From: Rhodocollybia butyracea
Lineage: Eukaryota > Basidiomycota > Agaricomycetes > Agaricales > Omphalotaceae
Direction: 5' to 3'
NCBI GenBank assembly: GCA_015501585.1
Contig: JADNRY010000252.1
Location: forward strand, 25,754 to 89,753
Length of the DNA: 64,000 bases
The notes beneath the pieces are model-generated. The model saw only the letters and a program-made list of their open reading frames with translations, did not search any database and was not told where the DNA came from. How positions within the stretch are numbered: the first letter of the stretch is position 1; the number at the start of each line of letters is the position of its first letter. Shown here piece after piece: positions 55,083 through 64,000 of this stretch. The position numbers and the translations under genes were made by a program.

Positions 55083-57201
55083 CTACAGTGCTTCTCCTGC
55101 CAACCACCGTTGTACGAGGACCAAGGACTGAGTAGGTTTATCGTATGGCACCTAGATAAAACCCATGACCAAGTCAGTGGTACTGCAAAAGAGACATAAC
55201 CCCCGACCACAAAACACATACCATATGACCAGCACCTTCGACCGTAGCAAACGTAAACAGTCCTCCCTTTGCGCTCCGCGTAACACCCGCCTTTACACCA
55301 GAGATATGCCAGTCACGGAGGTCTTGCGATGCAAATTCCTGGTGTCCACTCCACTCTAGGGCTTTGGACCATCGTTCATTTCCAACCCAGTTACAGATCC
55401 AGTCGTATGATCCGACTAGACGACATGAGAGCAGGATTGTGAATCGCCATTTCTATTTCGAAGAGACGTTTATGGCTTACCATAGATCAGCACTCGGACA
55501 CCACGCTCCAGTAATGCTGCGACGTATTCCTTGCTGGAGTGTGCTATGTCCTGCGTTCTGCCGAATGCCTTACTGACATCGTTGCTGCATGAGCTAAAGT
55601 TGGTCGGGATACTTGTATGAAGATCAACACCAATCTGACTTCGAATGTCCGGTCGGGAGAGGAAATTGCTGATCTGTCTGAAGGAAGGGAAAAAATAAGA
55701 TGTGGACGTCTACACGGCGCGAAAGTAAATGCTTACACAGTTACCGGATAACACAACGTTGTCTGGACAGTCCCATTGCAAGGCCCGCTGATATCGTATG
55801 GATTGGCACCTAGTATCCAAGGAGTGAGCGTCGACTGATGAACGCGTTGAATATAATACGCACCAGAAGCCCAAAACGACGCCGAAAATGCTGTATCACA
55901 AAAATCCATCGCAGCACGACAGTTGATGCTGTCGTATATATCAACGCAGGCTTCGCGAACCCATTTCTGGCAGCGAGGTATCTGCAAAGAATGAGACCAC
56001 TAGAAATCTTATTAAGTGGCAGGTAGACCGACTATGTTCTTCATGGCGACGCAAGTGTTGATATCAAGAATGGGGTCGACAGATGCTGAAGTACAGGCCA
56101 TGTCGTAGTACGAGGGTGTCATGGTTTCCCAATCTGTCATTCCATTTCCTGTCCAAAAAATTCACTTCGCTGCTCCAGTACAGCGAACATTGAACGCACC
56201 AATCATCACTGAGGTGAGGTTTATGGGTGTCAACCCAGCCTCAATAAGTCGAGGATTTTGATCATAGACAGCCGCAGCAAACAGAGGAAGATAGCGACCC
56301 TGGAATGGCGAGTCAGCGGAGAAGTCAAGTCGAAGGAGCAAAAAAACTCACTCCGTAAGATTCACCAGCCATGTGAAATCCTCGGCCCTTGAACTTGGTG
56401 AAATTCTCGAAGAAAATGGCAACAAATGCAGCGATATCTTTGGCGGCTTCTTCAGTGGTGCCCTGATAGCACTGAGGACCGAATAGCCAACGGAAGACAG
56501 ATAAACACGTACAACTGTCTCTCCGTATTCCGCATATGAGAACCCGACGCCGATCGGCTGATCAATGAAGAAAACGTTGGCGTTTGTATTCCACGACTCG
56601 GGGTGAAATTTTGCACCATCTTCGTCCAAAACTCTGCAAGGGCCTGGTATTGTCCAGAGTGAATAAGGATCCGGTCATCATGAGTGCTAGCCACGGACCA
56701 AGTTCCATGAAGAGTCCAAGTGAAGACGAACAGCCCGGTCCTATTCAAGATCATTGAGTCCAATTTCGAACATACAATAACAAAAGACTACCTCACCTCC
56801 GTTGGTCCAGAAAATCACATCATCCGTGTCAGGATCATTTCTACTTTCAAAGAAGTAGAAGAAGAGATGTCTAGCTTCAATATCGATGTATCCAGTGTAT
56901 GAACTGAACATCAAGTCAGAGAATGCGTCTGGCTTTGCGTATGAGTTACCCACTTTACAGTAGAGTCACAGAAACTGCTTTTCTTGATTCTAACGCTGTG
57001 TCGAGGGAAGGAAGGATGTCCCAAAATCGAGAATTCTGAATCCCGCACATAAGATAAAGATTCCAGAGGTGTGAACAGTTGAGAGTCGGTGGGCAAGTTC
57101 TCTGTGGATGAGTCCGAGCTGGAAAAGGATGCCAAAGGAACCTGTGAAGCTACGGCTCCGGATAATAGGACGAAAAGAAGGCCAAAGTTTCTACCGAGCA
57201 T
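55083..57201 (-). CDS. Serine carboxypeptidase (S10, carboxypeptidase Y-like)
   Basis: This is an alpha/beta-hydrolase that removes C-terminal residues, acting in the vacuole or secreted. It has a signal peptide ([19 protein letters not shown]). Next come [21 protein letters not shown], the oxyanion motif [29 protein letters not shown] and the nucleophile in GESYGG. The catalytic Asp is in [14 protein letters not shown] and the His in GAGHMVPYDKP. At least ten exons with introns of about 45-75 nt are needed. The reconstructed exons read through without frame breaks (for example the junction GGA G|GTGAGG...AATAG|GA CCG GGC rebuilds GGPGC). Start is the ATG at 57201 and stop the TAG at 55083-55085 after QRWLAGEAL. 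It appears complete and functional. Confidence 0.9.
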
Positions 57202-57791
57202 TGAGAATCGAAAGACGAAAGACGAGGCCCATGGTGGTTGTCAAAATATAAACAGATTGCCGCCGGCCCGGCGCATTTACATGGGTGAATGCTCTCCTCC
57301 AATGAGCATAAAGTAATTGGTAATAACCCTTTGTCCTGACAAGGTTCTATTTACTGGCACGGTTGCCCACCCGCTCTCGAGATGGCCTTATAATAAGCTA
57401 ACGTTGTTCGATGACCGAATCGCCCACTACCTGACTAAAGAATAAACCCGCCGCCGACTCGACTCTTCTGGACGTAAGTACACTCCAGTTTATGTAGTCC
57501 TCCTAGAAATCCTTAAACAGCATTTGAACGCGCAATGACTGCGAACCAATGAAGCTATTGATGCGCACACACTATTTGACGTCGTGCTTGCTGTAATCAA
57601 AAGATAAGGATAACTGAACAATTTTGATCCGTTCCGTAACTAGAGTATGCCTACTGTTAGAACAAGTAACGACATTGGGAGCAGGGGGAGTGAGGCGTGG
57701 TACTTAGTAGGCGGGGTGGGGAAGGGTGGGGAAAGGTGGGGAACCCCTCCGATTCGAAGGCCACCTTGGTACCAACAGTTCGGCTCCGCGC
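57202..57791. other. Intergenic spacer, carboxypeptidase promoter side
   Basis: No gene is present. It serves as the upstream region of the carboxypeptidase and the 3' flank of the transporter gene. A G-rich tract (GGGGTGGGGAAGGGTGGGG) lies at 57713-57740. Confidence 0.6.
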
Positions 57792-59887
57792 CTACTCTCC
57801 AACCAAGCTTGATATTGGACGCCTCTCCAGAATACGATACCCTGTACCCATCGAGCTCACGAGTAGTGTCAGCCCTGTAAATATAATGAGAGGACCCTAA
57901 AAACAACTGTCAGATTAAAAATTAAATAGCGTCGAAAAATACGGCCTTACATATCCTTCAAACCCATAGTTAGTACGCGATTTATTGGTCAGATTCCAGG
58001 GATGAAGCAGTCCCGATGCTATAGGAGCTGCTAAAACATTCCCAATGCCTCTCCCTGTGGTAGTTTCCTTATTAGCCTAGGTTCGTACACAACCGCGATT
58101 GTAGTCCACATACCAGCAAATAAAATACTCATGAGAATCGAAGCCTGACGTGGATCATCTCCATCCACGGTCGCTACAAACCGAGGCCACAAGGCACACC
58201 AACTCGGGGCGAGGAAACCATAGATACACGCAAACACAAGGAGGGGGAGAAGGGTCTCTGCGAAGCCCAGAGGAGGAAGACAGCCAGGGCAGAGCCGAGG
58301 GAGGAAAGAAGGATGGACCAACGGACGTCGAGCAGGTCCGAAAGCCATCCCAAGAAAATAAGTCCGGGGACGGATGCACCTGCGTAGAGGGTGAGGTTGT
58401 AAACGAATCGCAACAAGTTGAACTGACCATTGATGAATGAGAGCGCAAGAGTTCCGGAAGTCGTTCCGAGGCTCAAATCAGAAGCGAAAGCTACGGTCAG
58501 GAAAGTTTAGAAATTAGGGAAGACATACGAAAACAGGAGATATAGTCACTCGGTAGGTACAATGAAGGCAAGAAACTGGCTAGTCCTTGTGATAGATTCG
58601 CCATAAAAAGAATCCAGAAAGGGCTGTACTTCAAGAACCCAGTATTGACGCTACGGATGTCTACGACTTGCGCTACCGGAACTCGAGGTTTGTTGAAAGG
58701 AAGACAAGGCACAGAGAGGAAGAGAAACGCGAAGGCCTAGAAGCCATAACTCTTAATTAGGTACAGCTCATCTCGACGTTGAACACTCACTAGTGACAGT
58801 AGTGTCGTTCTCCGGCCATATTTACTGAGAAGATTTTCGATAACAAAAGGAGTGACTACTCCTCCTACACCTGCCGCGAGTGCCTGTTACTGTGTTGTTC
58901 GCTGCCAATGTTGATATATGTAACATACCTGTACCAGAGTACATGACTCCGTTTGCCTGGACATAGACGTATCTTAGCAAAAGCGATCACAGGAGGGCAA
59001 AAAGAAAACTCAAGCTCACGATGCCTCGTTTTTGTGAGAACCATTCAAATAGATACGTCGTCGTTGGGAAGTAGAGTAAGCCTATCGCAGCGATGTATCA
59101 GCTTTTATATGTGACTCGTATAAAAGGCATGGCTTACTTCCACCCAACGAGTACATGAATCCTTGCGTGATAATCAAATGCCAAATTTTGGTCGAAAACG
59201 CAGCTCCTATTAATCCTGACACACATAGCAAAATCCCCAAAATCATTACGGTTCGTTTGTGTCGGGGGAACCGATTGATGATAGGCAGAACAACTGGGGA
59301 AGAGAGATAAAGAACACCGCTAGCCATGGAGCCGACAAGGGCGAGGGAGGAGGAGGAGTATTGTTTCAAGTCGGGATCAGTGGTGTAGAAGTTGAGGAAC
59401 ACTCCATAGGAGAACGGAGGTGACCTAGTACGAATGCATCAGGTATCACGACTCGAAAGGCGGGTCGAGATAGTATTACCAGACCAGAAACTCAATGAAC
59501 CACGCGCTGGCAAGATACGCAAACGCGTGGAACCCACCGTCCTGGTGAGTATTCCCCGTCAACGTACGTTCAAACGTAAGCATGAATAGTGCCGCACCAT
59601 TGGGGGAAGAGAAATCGCATTTTCGGGTTCAATATTGAGACCCCGTGTGCTGGTTGCTGATAGTGGGACGCTACTGGCACCAGAAAAATCGATACCATAC
59701 TCATTTTCACCGATATTGTGAGAGACCGAAAAAGAAATCTCGTAGGGTCCCCGGGGGCTGTAAAGCTTAGTAAAACGTCAAGTCTGAGCGGAAGAAATTT
59801 GACCTACAGATCCTGGTCTAAGGAAGCAGGAGGATACGCAGGAATTTGTTCAAGTTCAATGCTAGAGGTGTCTGGCGAGTAGCTCAT
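57792..59887 (-). CDS. MFS transporter, monocarboxylate-permease-like
   Basis: This is a membrane transporter with about 12 spans predicted by reading hydrophobic segments. The N-terminal cytosolic part (MSYSPDTSSIELEQIPAYPP, start 59887) is followed by FHAFAYLASAWFIEFLVW, SPPFSYGVFLNFYTT, SLALVGSMASGVLYL, the MFS loop RFPRHKRTVMILG, GLLYFPTTTYLFEWFSQKRGI and GVGGVVTPFVIENLLSKYGRRTTLL. The C-terminal half includes LIFLGWLSDLLDVRWSILLSSLG. It ends SMGTGYRILERRPISSLVGE at a TAG (57792-57794). The layout matches fungal SLC16-like carriers; the substrate is unknown. One G appears missing in TGGGC near 58265: the frame changes from FLLWASQ to the conserved-looking GFAETLLPLLVFACIYGF. Around eight introns are present. 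The break is an assembly error or a real lesion. Confidence 0.8.
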
Positions 59888-60130
59888 TATGGTCGAAGTC
59901 TGAGATTCACAAGTACGAAGTACTGAGCTTTTAATGACTCGACGCGCGGCGAAGGGACGACAGGCGATTGCGCAATTGAATGCCCGTTACGGATCTTGAG
60001 GGCCCTTTCTCTCAATTCCATGTACCTTGTTCGCGCGAGGGCCGTGGTTCTAGCCTAAAGAACGAATGAAGTGTCTGTCTCGGTAAAGGAATGGCCAAGG
60101 AAAAGGATAGTAATCATATTCATGAGTGAT
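59888..60130. promoter_or_regulatory. Short spacer upstream of the MFS gene
   Basis: It holds the promoter side of the transporter and the 3' end of the next minus-strand gene. No distinct motif was recognised. Confidence 0.3.
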
Positions 60131-60133
60131 TCT

Positions 60134-61034
60134 TCATCCAAGGTCAACGTACATTTCATAGTCCATATCATGGGAATCCCCCTTCTGGATGAGCACTGCG
60201 TGAGCCTCCAAGTCCATTGATATTCTGATATCAAGGTTAAGGAATATTTCGGACGAACCTCTTGCTGGAAGATATTCTAAGGCGGAGCGATTCGGAACTT
60301 GACAACATTGAATATTACTGATCACGTCTTGAACATTTAATAAAGCACGTTGTTTTGCAGGTCAAATCTACCGGGAAATTCCTCGTAGTCTGTTGCAACA
60401 TACAACTCGAAGGGTTCAAAGGAGGGCCCTGGAAGATCCGCAAACCCGTTCCGAATTAAGGCGTATCTTTCTTGTCCATTTTCAGTTGTAAATTTTCCTG
60501 CTGAGCCGGAGTTAAGCGCAAATTGACCTGGGGAAGGCTAGGGAGACTGGGGCGTTAACCGAAGGTCCGACACGTCCGTGATTCGTACATGTTTCCTATT
60601 TTTGTACAAGTTTATTTCTCCGAATTTCTCCTGGTGAAACCGTGACCATCTCCAGATCCGATAATTTTACAGAACTATCTTGCATGTCTCAAAGTCGCAG
60701 ATCAGAGAGAGCAACATAGAAGGCGTTCGAAAGGAGTGAAAGATCGGTATCCAGATGATCCAGGCTATCGCGCAAATGTTCTATCTTGATCTCTTCTCCT
60801 GGATCCTGTACATCTGGCTCGTACAGCATTCGTGGACTTGAAGAACGTTCATTGAAGCCGCCCGCCCCTCCATAGGTCCAGAAAGCTCGAGTCCAGCAGA
60901 ATCCTCAATCTTCGATCAACGTATTGGCGGAAGCAAGCGGGTGACACGATAGCACCGCCGGCCCTTGAGAACACGACAAAGGCTTCTTCCAAAGTATTTA
61001 TTATAAGTAAGTACTCTGTCTTCAGTGCGACCAA
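60134..61034 (-). CDS. Uncharacterised multi-exon gene (partial model)
   Basis: Three protein-like segments lie in order on the minus strand. The first is MVALKTEYLLIINTLEEAFVVFSRAGG ... FLDLW (61034 to about 60860). The second is a segment reading GGFNERSSSPRMLYEPD ... LSLLSNAFYVALSDLRL (about 60865-60690). The third starts after an acceptor CCCCAG (about 60530): GQFALNSGSAGKFTTENGQERYALI ... DYEEFP. It is spliced by GTAGAT...TTCAAG (about 60381-60338) to DVISNIQCCQVPNRSALEYLPARG and ends at 60134. The last splice is in phase. The joint between the first two segments needs a frame change near 60870. No domain was recognised. Confidence 0.4.
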
Positions 61035-61193
61035 AACGAGGCGATCAAGGTGGTCTCCGAAGTAACGGTTCCACGAGAGGTCCGCGCTCCAATGGTCAAA
61101 GCCTCATGTTTACTGGCTGGAAACACCTTTTGTGTTTCTATAAAAGCCTCTATGCCTCCTGTCAACGTTTCTTCATCTTATATCCAATCCACA

Positions 61194-62161
61194 ATGTACA
61201 ACCCCAGCCTCATCCGTACCGATATGATCAATACTTCTGACCAACAATCTGACCAACGTGCTCTCGCAAAGCTGAGTCCGGTTCAACGGCCGTATCCTCT
61301 CAACGCAATCTGTTCACGGCCTATTCCAAACTCTTACTGGGCCACACCGTTGATTCTGGCTTGCGAGTACCATGGTCACCCAAAAACCCTACAAGCCAAA
61401 ACTTGATGCACTTCTCAAGGCCGGCGTGCGCACTTTTATCGACCTCACCGAGTGCGGAGAGCTATCACCCTACTCCAGCATCCTCTCAGGGCGTGCTGAA
61501 CTGCTGGGAATTGAACCTAAAACCATCGAGTATTATAATTTTCCTATTCGTGACCGGTCCTTACCACCGAGTGTCGAATACCTATACTCTGTTTTGGATG
61601 TCCTACGTGACAATGAAATAAGAGGAAGAATCAGCGCTGTTCACTGTAGAGGAGGGATAGGGCGTAAATTCAACTAATTTGCTTCGTTCGTGTAACTGAA
61701 ACTGACGAGTTGTTCTTGCTGACAGGTACAGGTATGGTAATTGGCTGCTGGCTAGTTCAGTCAGGAATTGCGAAGGACGGGATGAAGCGCTGCAGATCAT
61801 TGCAAAGGAGTGGTCCACAGTAGAAAAATGCAAGCGCTTTCTCATAGTCCAGAGACCGGGCCTCAATTTGAGTTTGTCCAACGTTGGATACGAAGAGAAG
61901 AGTCCGAGTGCGGCAACTCGTGTAGAAGTAAGTGTGGGGATCGCTGGTATCTGTGCCGACTCAACATCTTACTTTTTATCGTAACAGACAGCAGCGAGAT
62001 GCTGTTCCATAAAGCTGCGTCCAGGTGTACCCGTTCAAGGCGCTACAGCTTGTCTTTATCGCACTTCTTTTGGGTGAGATGTTATTCCGATTGGGCCTGA
62101 ACACACTTGATTATTTTCAGGATTTATGTTCTTTTTCATGACTGCGCTTGGTCGTCTTTAG
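61194..62161 (+). CDS. CX5R protein tyrosine/dual-specificity phosphatase with C-terminal hydrophobic tail
   Basis: This would dephosphorylate phosphotyrosine or related substrates. The catalytic loop is HCRGGIGRTG, assembled across an intron (61664-61725) from GGGC|GT. An upstream FIDLTECGEL stretch and FPIRDRSLPP (probable general-acid region) precede it. The start chosen is the ATG at 61194 (MYNPSLIRTDM). A second intron is at 61928-61987 and a third at 62074-62120. The last codons read FKALQLVFIALLLGFMFFFMTALGRL, a likely membrane anchor. One-base breaks are needed near 61386 (A5 run), 61777 (GGG; conserved DEALQIIAKEW follows), about 61840 (TTTCTC; PHSPETGPQFEFVQRW follows) and before the tail near 62010. 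Either the assembly is faulty here or the gene is decaying. Confidence 0.72.
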
Positions 62162-62431
62162 ATGTGCCATCATTAGACTACCTTAGGTTCACTATCTCTA
62201 GTACCTCCCATTCACGCCCAATGCATGTAGTTATTGCAGAAGGCATATAGATCAGCACTACTTACGATCAAGTATACTTGTATTTTCTCATACTTTACGA
62301 GACTGGTAATAGTACGAGTACACAGAGAGTAATTGGTAGACTGAGTATTGACTGTCTATTACAAGATATCGCAGGCAAAGTGATTTTGAAGAGACATCAA
62401 ATACAAGAACGCATCGAGTATATAAGACTAG
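62162..62431. other. Short convergent spacer
   Basis: This AT-rich spacer lies between the phosphatase (plus) and the DUF1308-type gene (minus). No gene was seen. Confidence 0.5.
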
Positions 62432-64000
62432 TCAGTCATCCACAGAATCAGCACGCATTCCTTCCGCTAGACTCCTTGGATCTATAACCCAAATCGCTGC
62501 CTTTGATTGACTTGAGTTTGTATCATTATTACTGACGCCCTCCACTTTCAATCCGCCACATGCATCCTTAACGTCAGATACAGACGAAGGGCCATCCGTT
62601 AAAGGCTTGGACTCTGATGCAGCAACGTACATCTCGAACATCTCAACCCTCGCTCTCGCATTGATCTCCTTCACAATCGCCTTCACACTAGTCCGGTTTG
62701 CCGTGAGCGTTGTCCATCCCAATGCCGAGCCCCATGCAAGGCTTTGCACCGTATGCGCAGTCAAACGAGGATTGGCTTTGGTGATTATGGCACGAGGGAA
62801 GCCGGAAATAGATTCTGGTTCATTGTCCAGGGAAGGGACTCGTCTCCTTCGACGTCGAGAATATTCAATGATTTAGCATGATCCGAGTGGTCATTACTAG
62901 AGTTGGACCGAGTCCAAGTTTCCCTTTCAACGACCGAGGACCACCTTTGGAACGGGAGTGTTTTTCGTATTCCAAGATGTCGGAACATGTACTATGAAGA
63001 GACCGGAAGAACGGAGGAAGAGCATCTGGAGATGGCGTTGCGGGGAACGAGGCCGAAACAGGAACTGACGTAAACGACAATTCGGAAGGTGCAGGGTAAA
63101 ATCGCAATGGTATGAGCGAAAGAAGTTTCTGAGGATAACGAGATTCTCCCCAAGATGCTTTCTTCAGCTTCTTCAAGGGTATCGGGTGGAGGAAGAGGAT
63201 AGTCTTCGTCCAAATCTGGACCATCGACTGTCAGATCCTGTTCGCCATTGGACGAGAAGGCGTCGAAGAGGAGGGCCTGGGCACGACGTTTCTCCTTTAA
63301 TCCTCCTCCTTGGACACGATGCGTAGGCAACGATCACGAGCCTCCCGTGTGGTCCAAAACTCGATGTTCTTTTCATTGGATGGGACTTCGGGAGTAAGTG
63401 CGTTTAGCTTGTCAGCCATCTCCTGCAGTAGTCCTTTTCCCATCTCCTGCTCGACCTGGTTCGTCAGGGCCCGAGATGTTTTAGCCATATCGTGCTGCGC
63501 GGGAAGGGAAAGCTCAAAATCTTCGTCATTGAAATCAGGATCTAAAAGTTTTTTTGCCTTGGCTTTAGTGGAGTTAACCTTTTTCTTCCACTCCAAGTAT
63601 CGCTCCGGAGGTATAAATCGAGTGTTGGCCTCGTCAATACTCGTCGGTAACGCCGAGTGAGTAAGGTCGGATACGAGGGCGATGAGAACAGAAAGATCGA
63701 GATTGATCTTGGTCGTAGGCTCGAAGACAATCGAGGATGGATGAGGAGCGGTATTTTGTTGAACTTGAGGGATTTCATCCAGAGTGCGCTCGCGCCAGCT
63801 GAACATCGATTCCCATATCAGTCAAAGCTTGGATAGTTTGTGCGATACGAGGTTCAGTGGGCTCGGCGTCTGGATTCAAACGCGTAAGACGCATCGTTAT
63901 CCGCGCGGAGGAATTTCCTCGAAATTCGAAATAGGTAGCTGTACAGGATGAGCTTTCGCGGCAGCTACAAGCGATCGGCCCATACGTAGAATAGAGTTGT
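62432..64000 (-). CDS. DUF1308-type protein (UPF0415/C7orf25-like), partial at window edge
   Basis: The function of the family is not established. The 5' end lies beyond 64000. Readable segments in order are SLVAAAKAHPVQLPISNFEEIPPRG, MRLTRLNPDAEPTEPRIAQTIQ, KINLDLSVLIALVSDLTHSALP (a hallmark of the fungal family as I recall it), ALTNQVEQEMGKGLLQEM and EFWTTREARDRCLRIVSK. Then come EKRRAQALLFDAF and finally MTAHTVQSLAWGSALGWTTLTANRTSVKAI, ending at 62432. At least four one-base breaks separate these: near 63897 (GG for GGG before ATAACG), near 63790 (GCGCG), near 63300 (GGAGGAGGA) and near 63130. Assignment is from remembered family features, not a search. Confidence 0.68.

Overview
The window looks like nuclear DNA of a filamentous fungus, most likely an agaricomycete (mushroom-forming) basidiomycete. 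The protein-coding genes have many introns of about 45-80 nt with GT..AG ends. SEC31 and the S10 carboxypeptidase read as typical fungal proteins. The mobile elements are also of fungal type: Ty3/gypsy, a Tad-like LINE with an RNase H domain, and a DIRS-type tyrosine-recombinase element. Nothing bacterial or viral is present. All assignments come from reading the sequence; no database search was run.

Layout. (1) 1-11.53 kb: a decayed Ty3/gypsy LTR retrotransposon whose 5' LTR runs off the window, abutting a 5'-truncated LINE that ends in a 40-nt poly-A. (2) 11.5-17.4 kb: sparse DNA with one intronless secreted-protein gene (14.2 kb) and an intron-containing tRNA-Cys (16.7 kb). (3) 17.4-22.6 kb, minus strand: SEC31, the COPII outer-coat subunit, in ten exons. 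(4) 23.3-54.3 kb: an accessory region with two expanded families of small secreted proteins. Family A (minus strand, 7 copies or remnants: A1-A7) and family B (plus strand, 5 copies: B1-B5) share one gene plan. Exon 1 encodes just the signal peptide, a phase-0 intron of about 52-56 nt follows, and exon 2 encodes the whole mature protein. The arrays are riddled with mobile elements. A DIRS element, itself carrying a solo LTR, cuts A3 in two. A 217-bp fold-back element sits in exon 2 of A4. A 738-bp element with an 8-bp target duplication lies upstream of A5. A terminal-inverted-repeat element lies upstream of B5, and B5 has two adjacent inversions. (5) 54.5-64 kb: a small putative gene, a serine carboxypeptidase, an MFS transporter, an uncharacterised gene, a CX5R phosphatase with a hydrophobic tail, and a DUF1308-type protein running off the right edge.

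How the parts relate. Regions 3 and 5 are conserved housekeeping-type genes flanking a fast-evolving cluster of secreted proteins that grows by segmental duplication and decays by transposon insertion. Family A copies share promoter and 3'-end sequence blocks, and family B copies share different upstream blocks, so each family probably has common regulation. Function is unknown for both; the pattern fits lineage-specific secreted (effector-like) proteins, but that is inference.

Caution on quality: SEC31, the MFS transporter, the phosphatase and the DUF1308 gene each contain one or more single-base frame breaks, mostly in short homopolymers, while the carboxypeptidase and most secreted-protein genes are intact. 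These breaks may be assembly errors and not real lesions.
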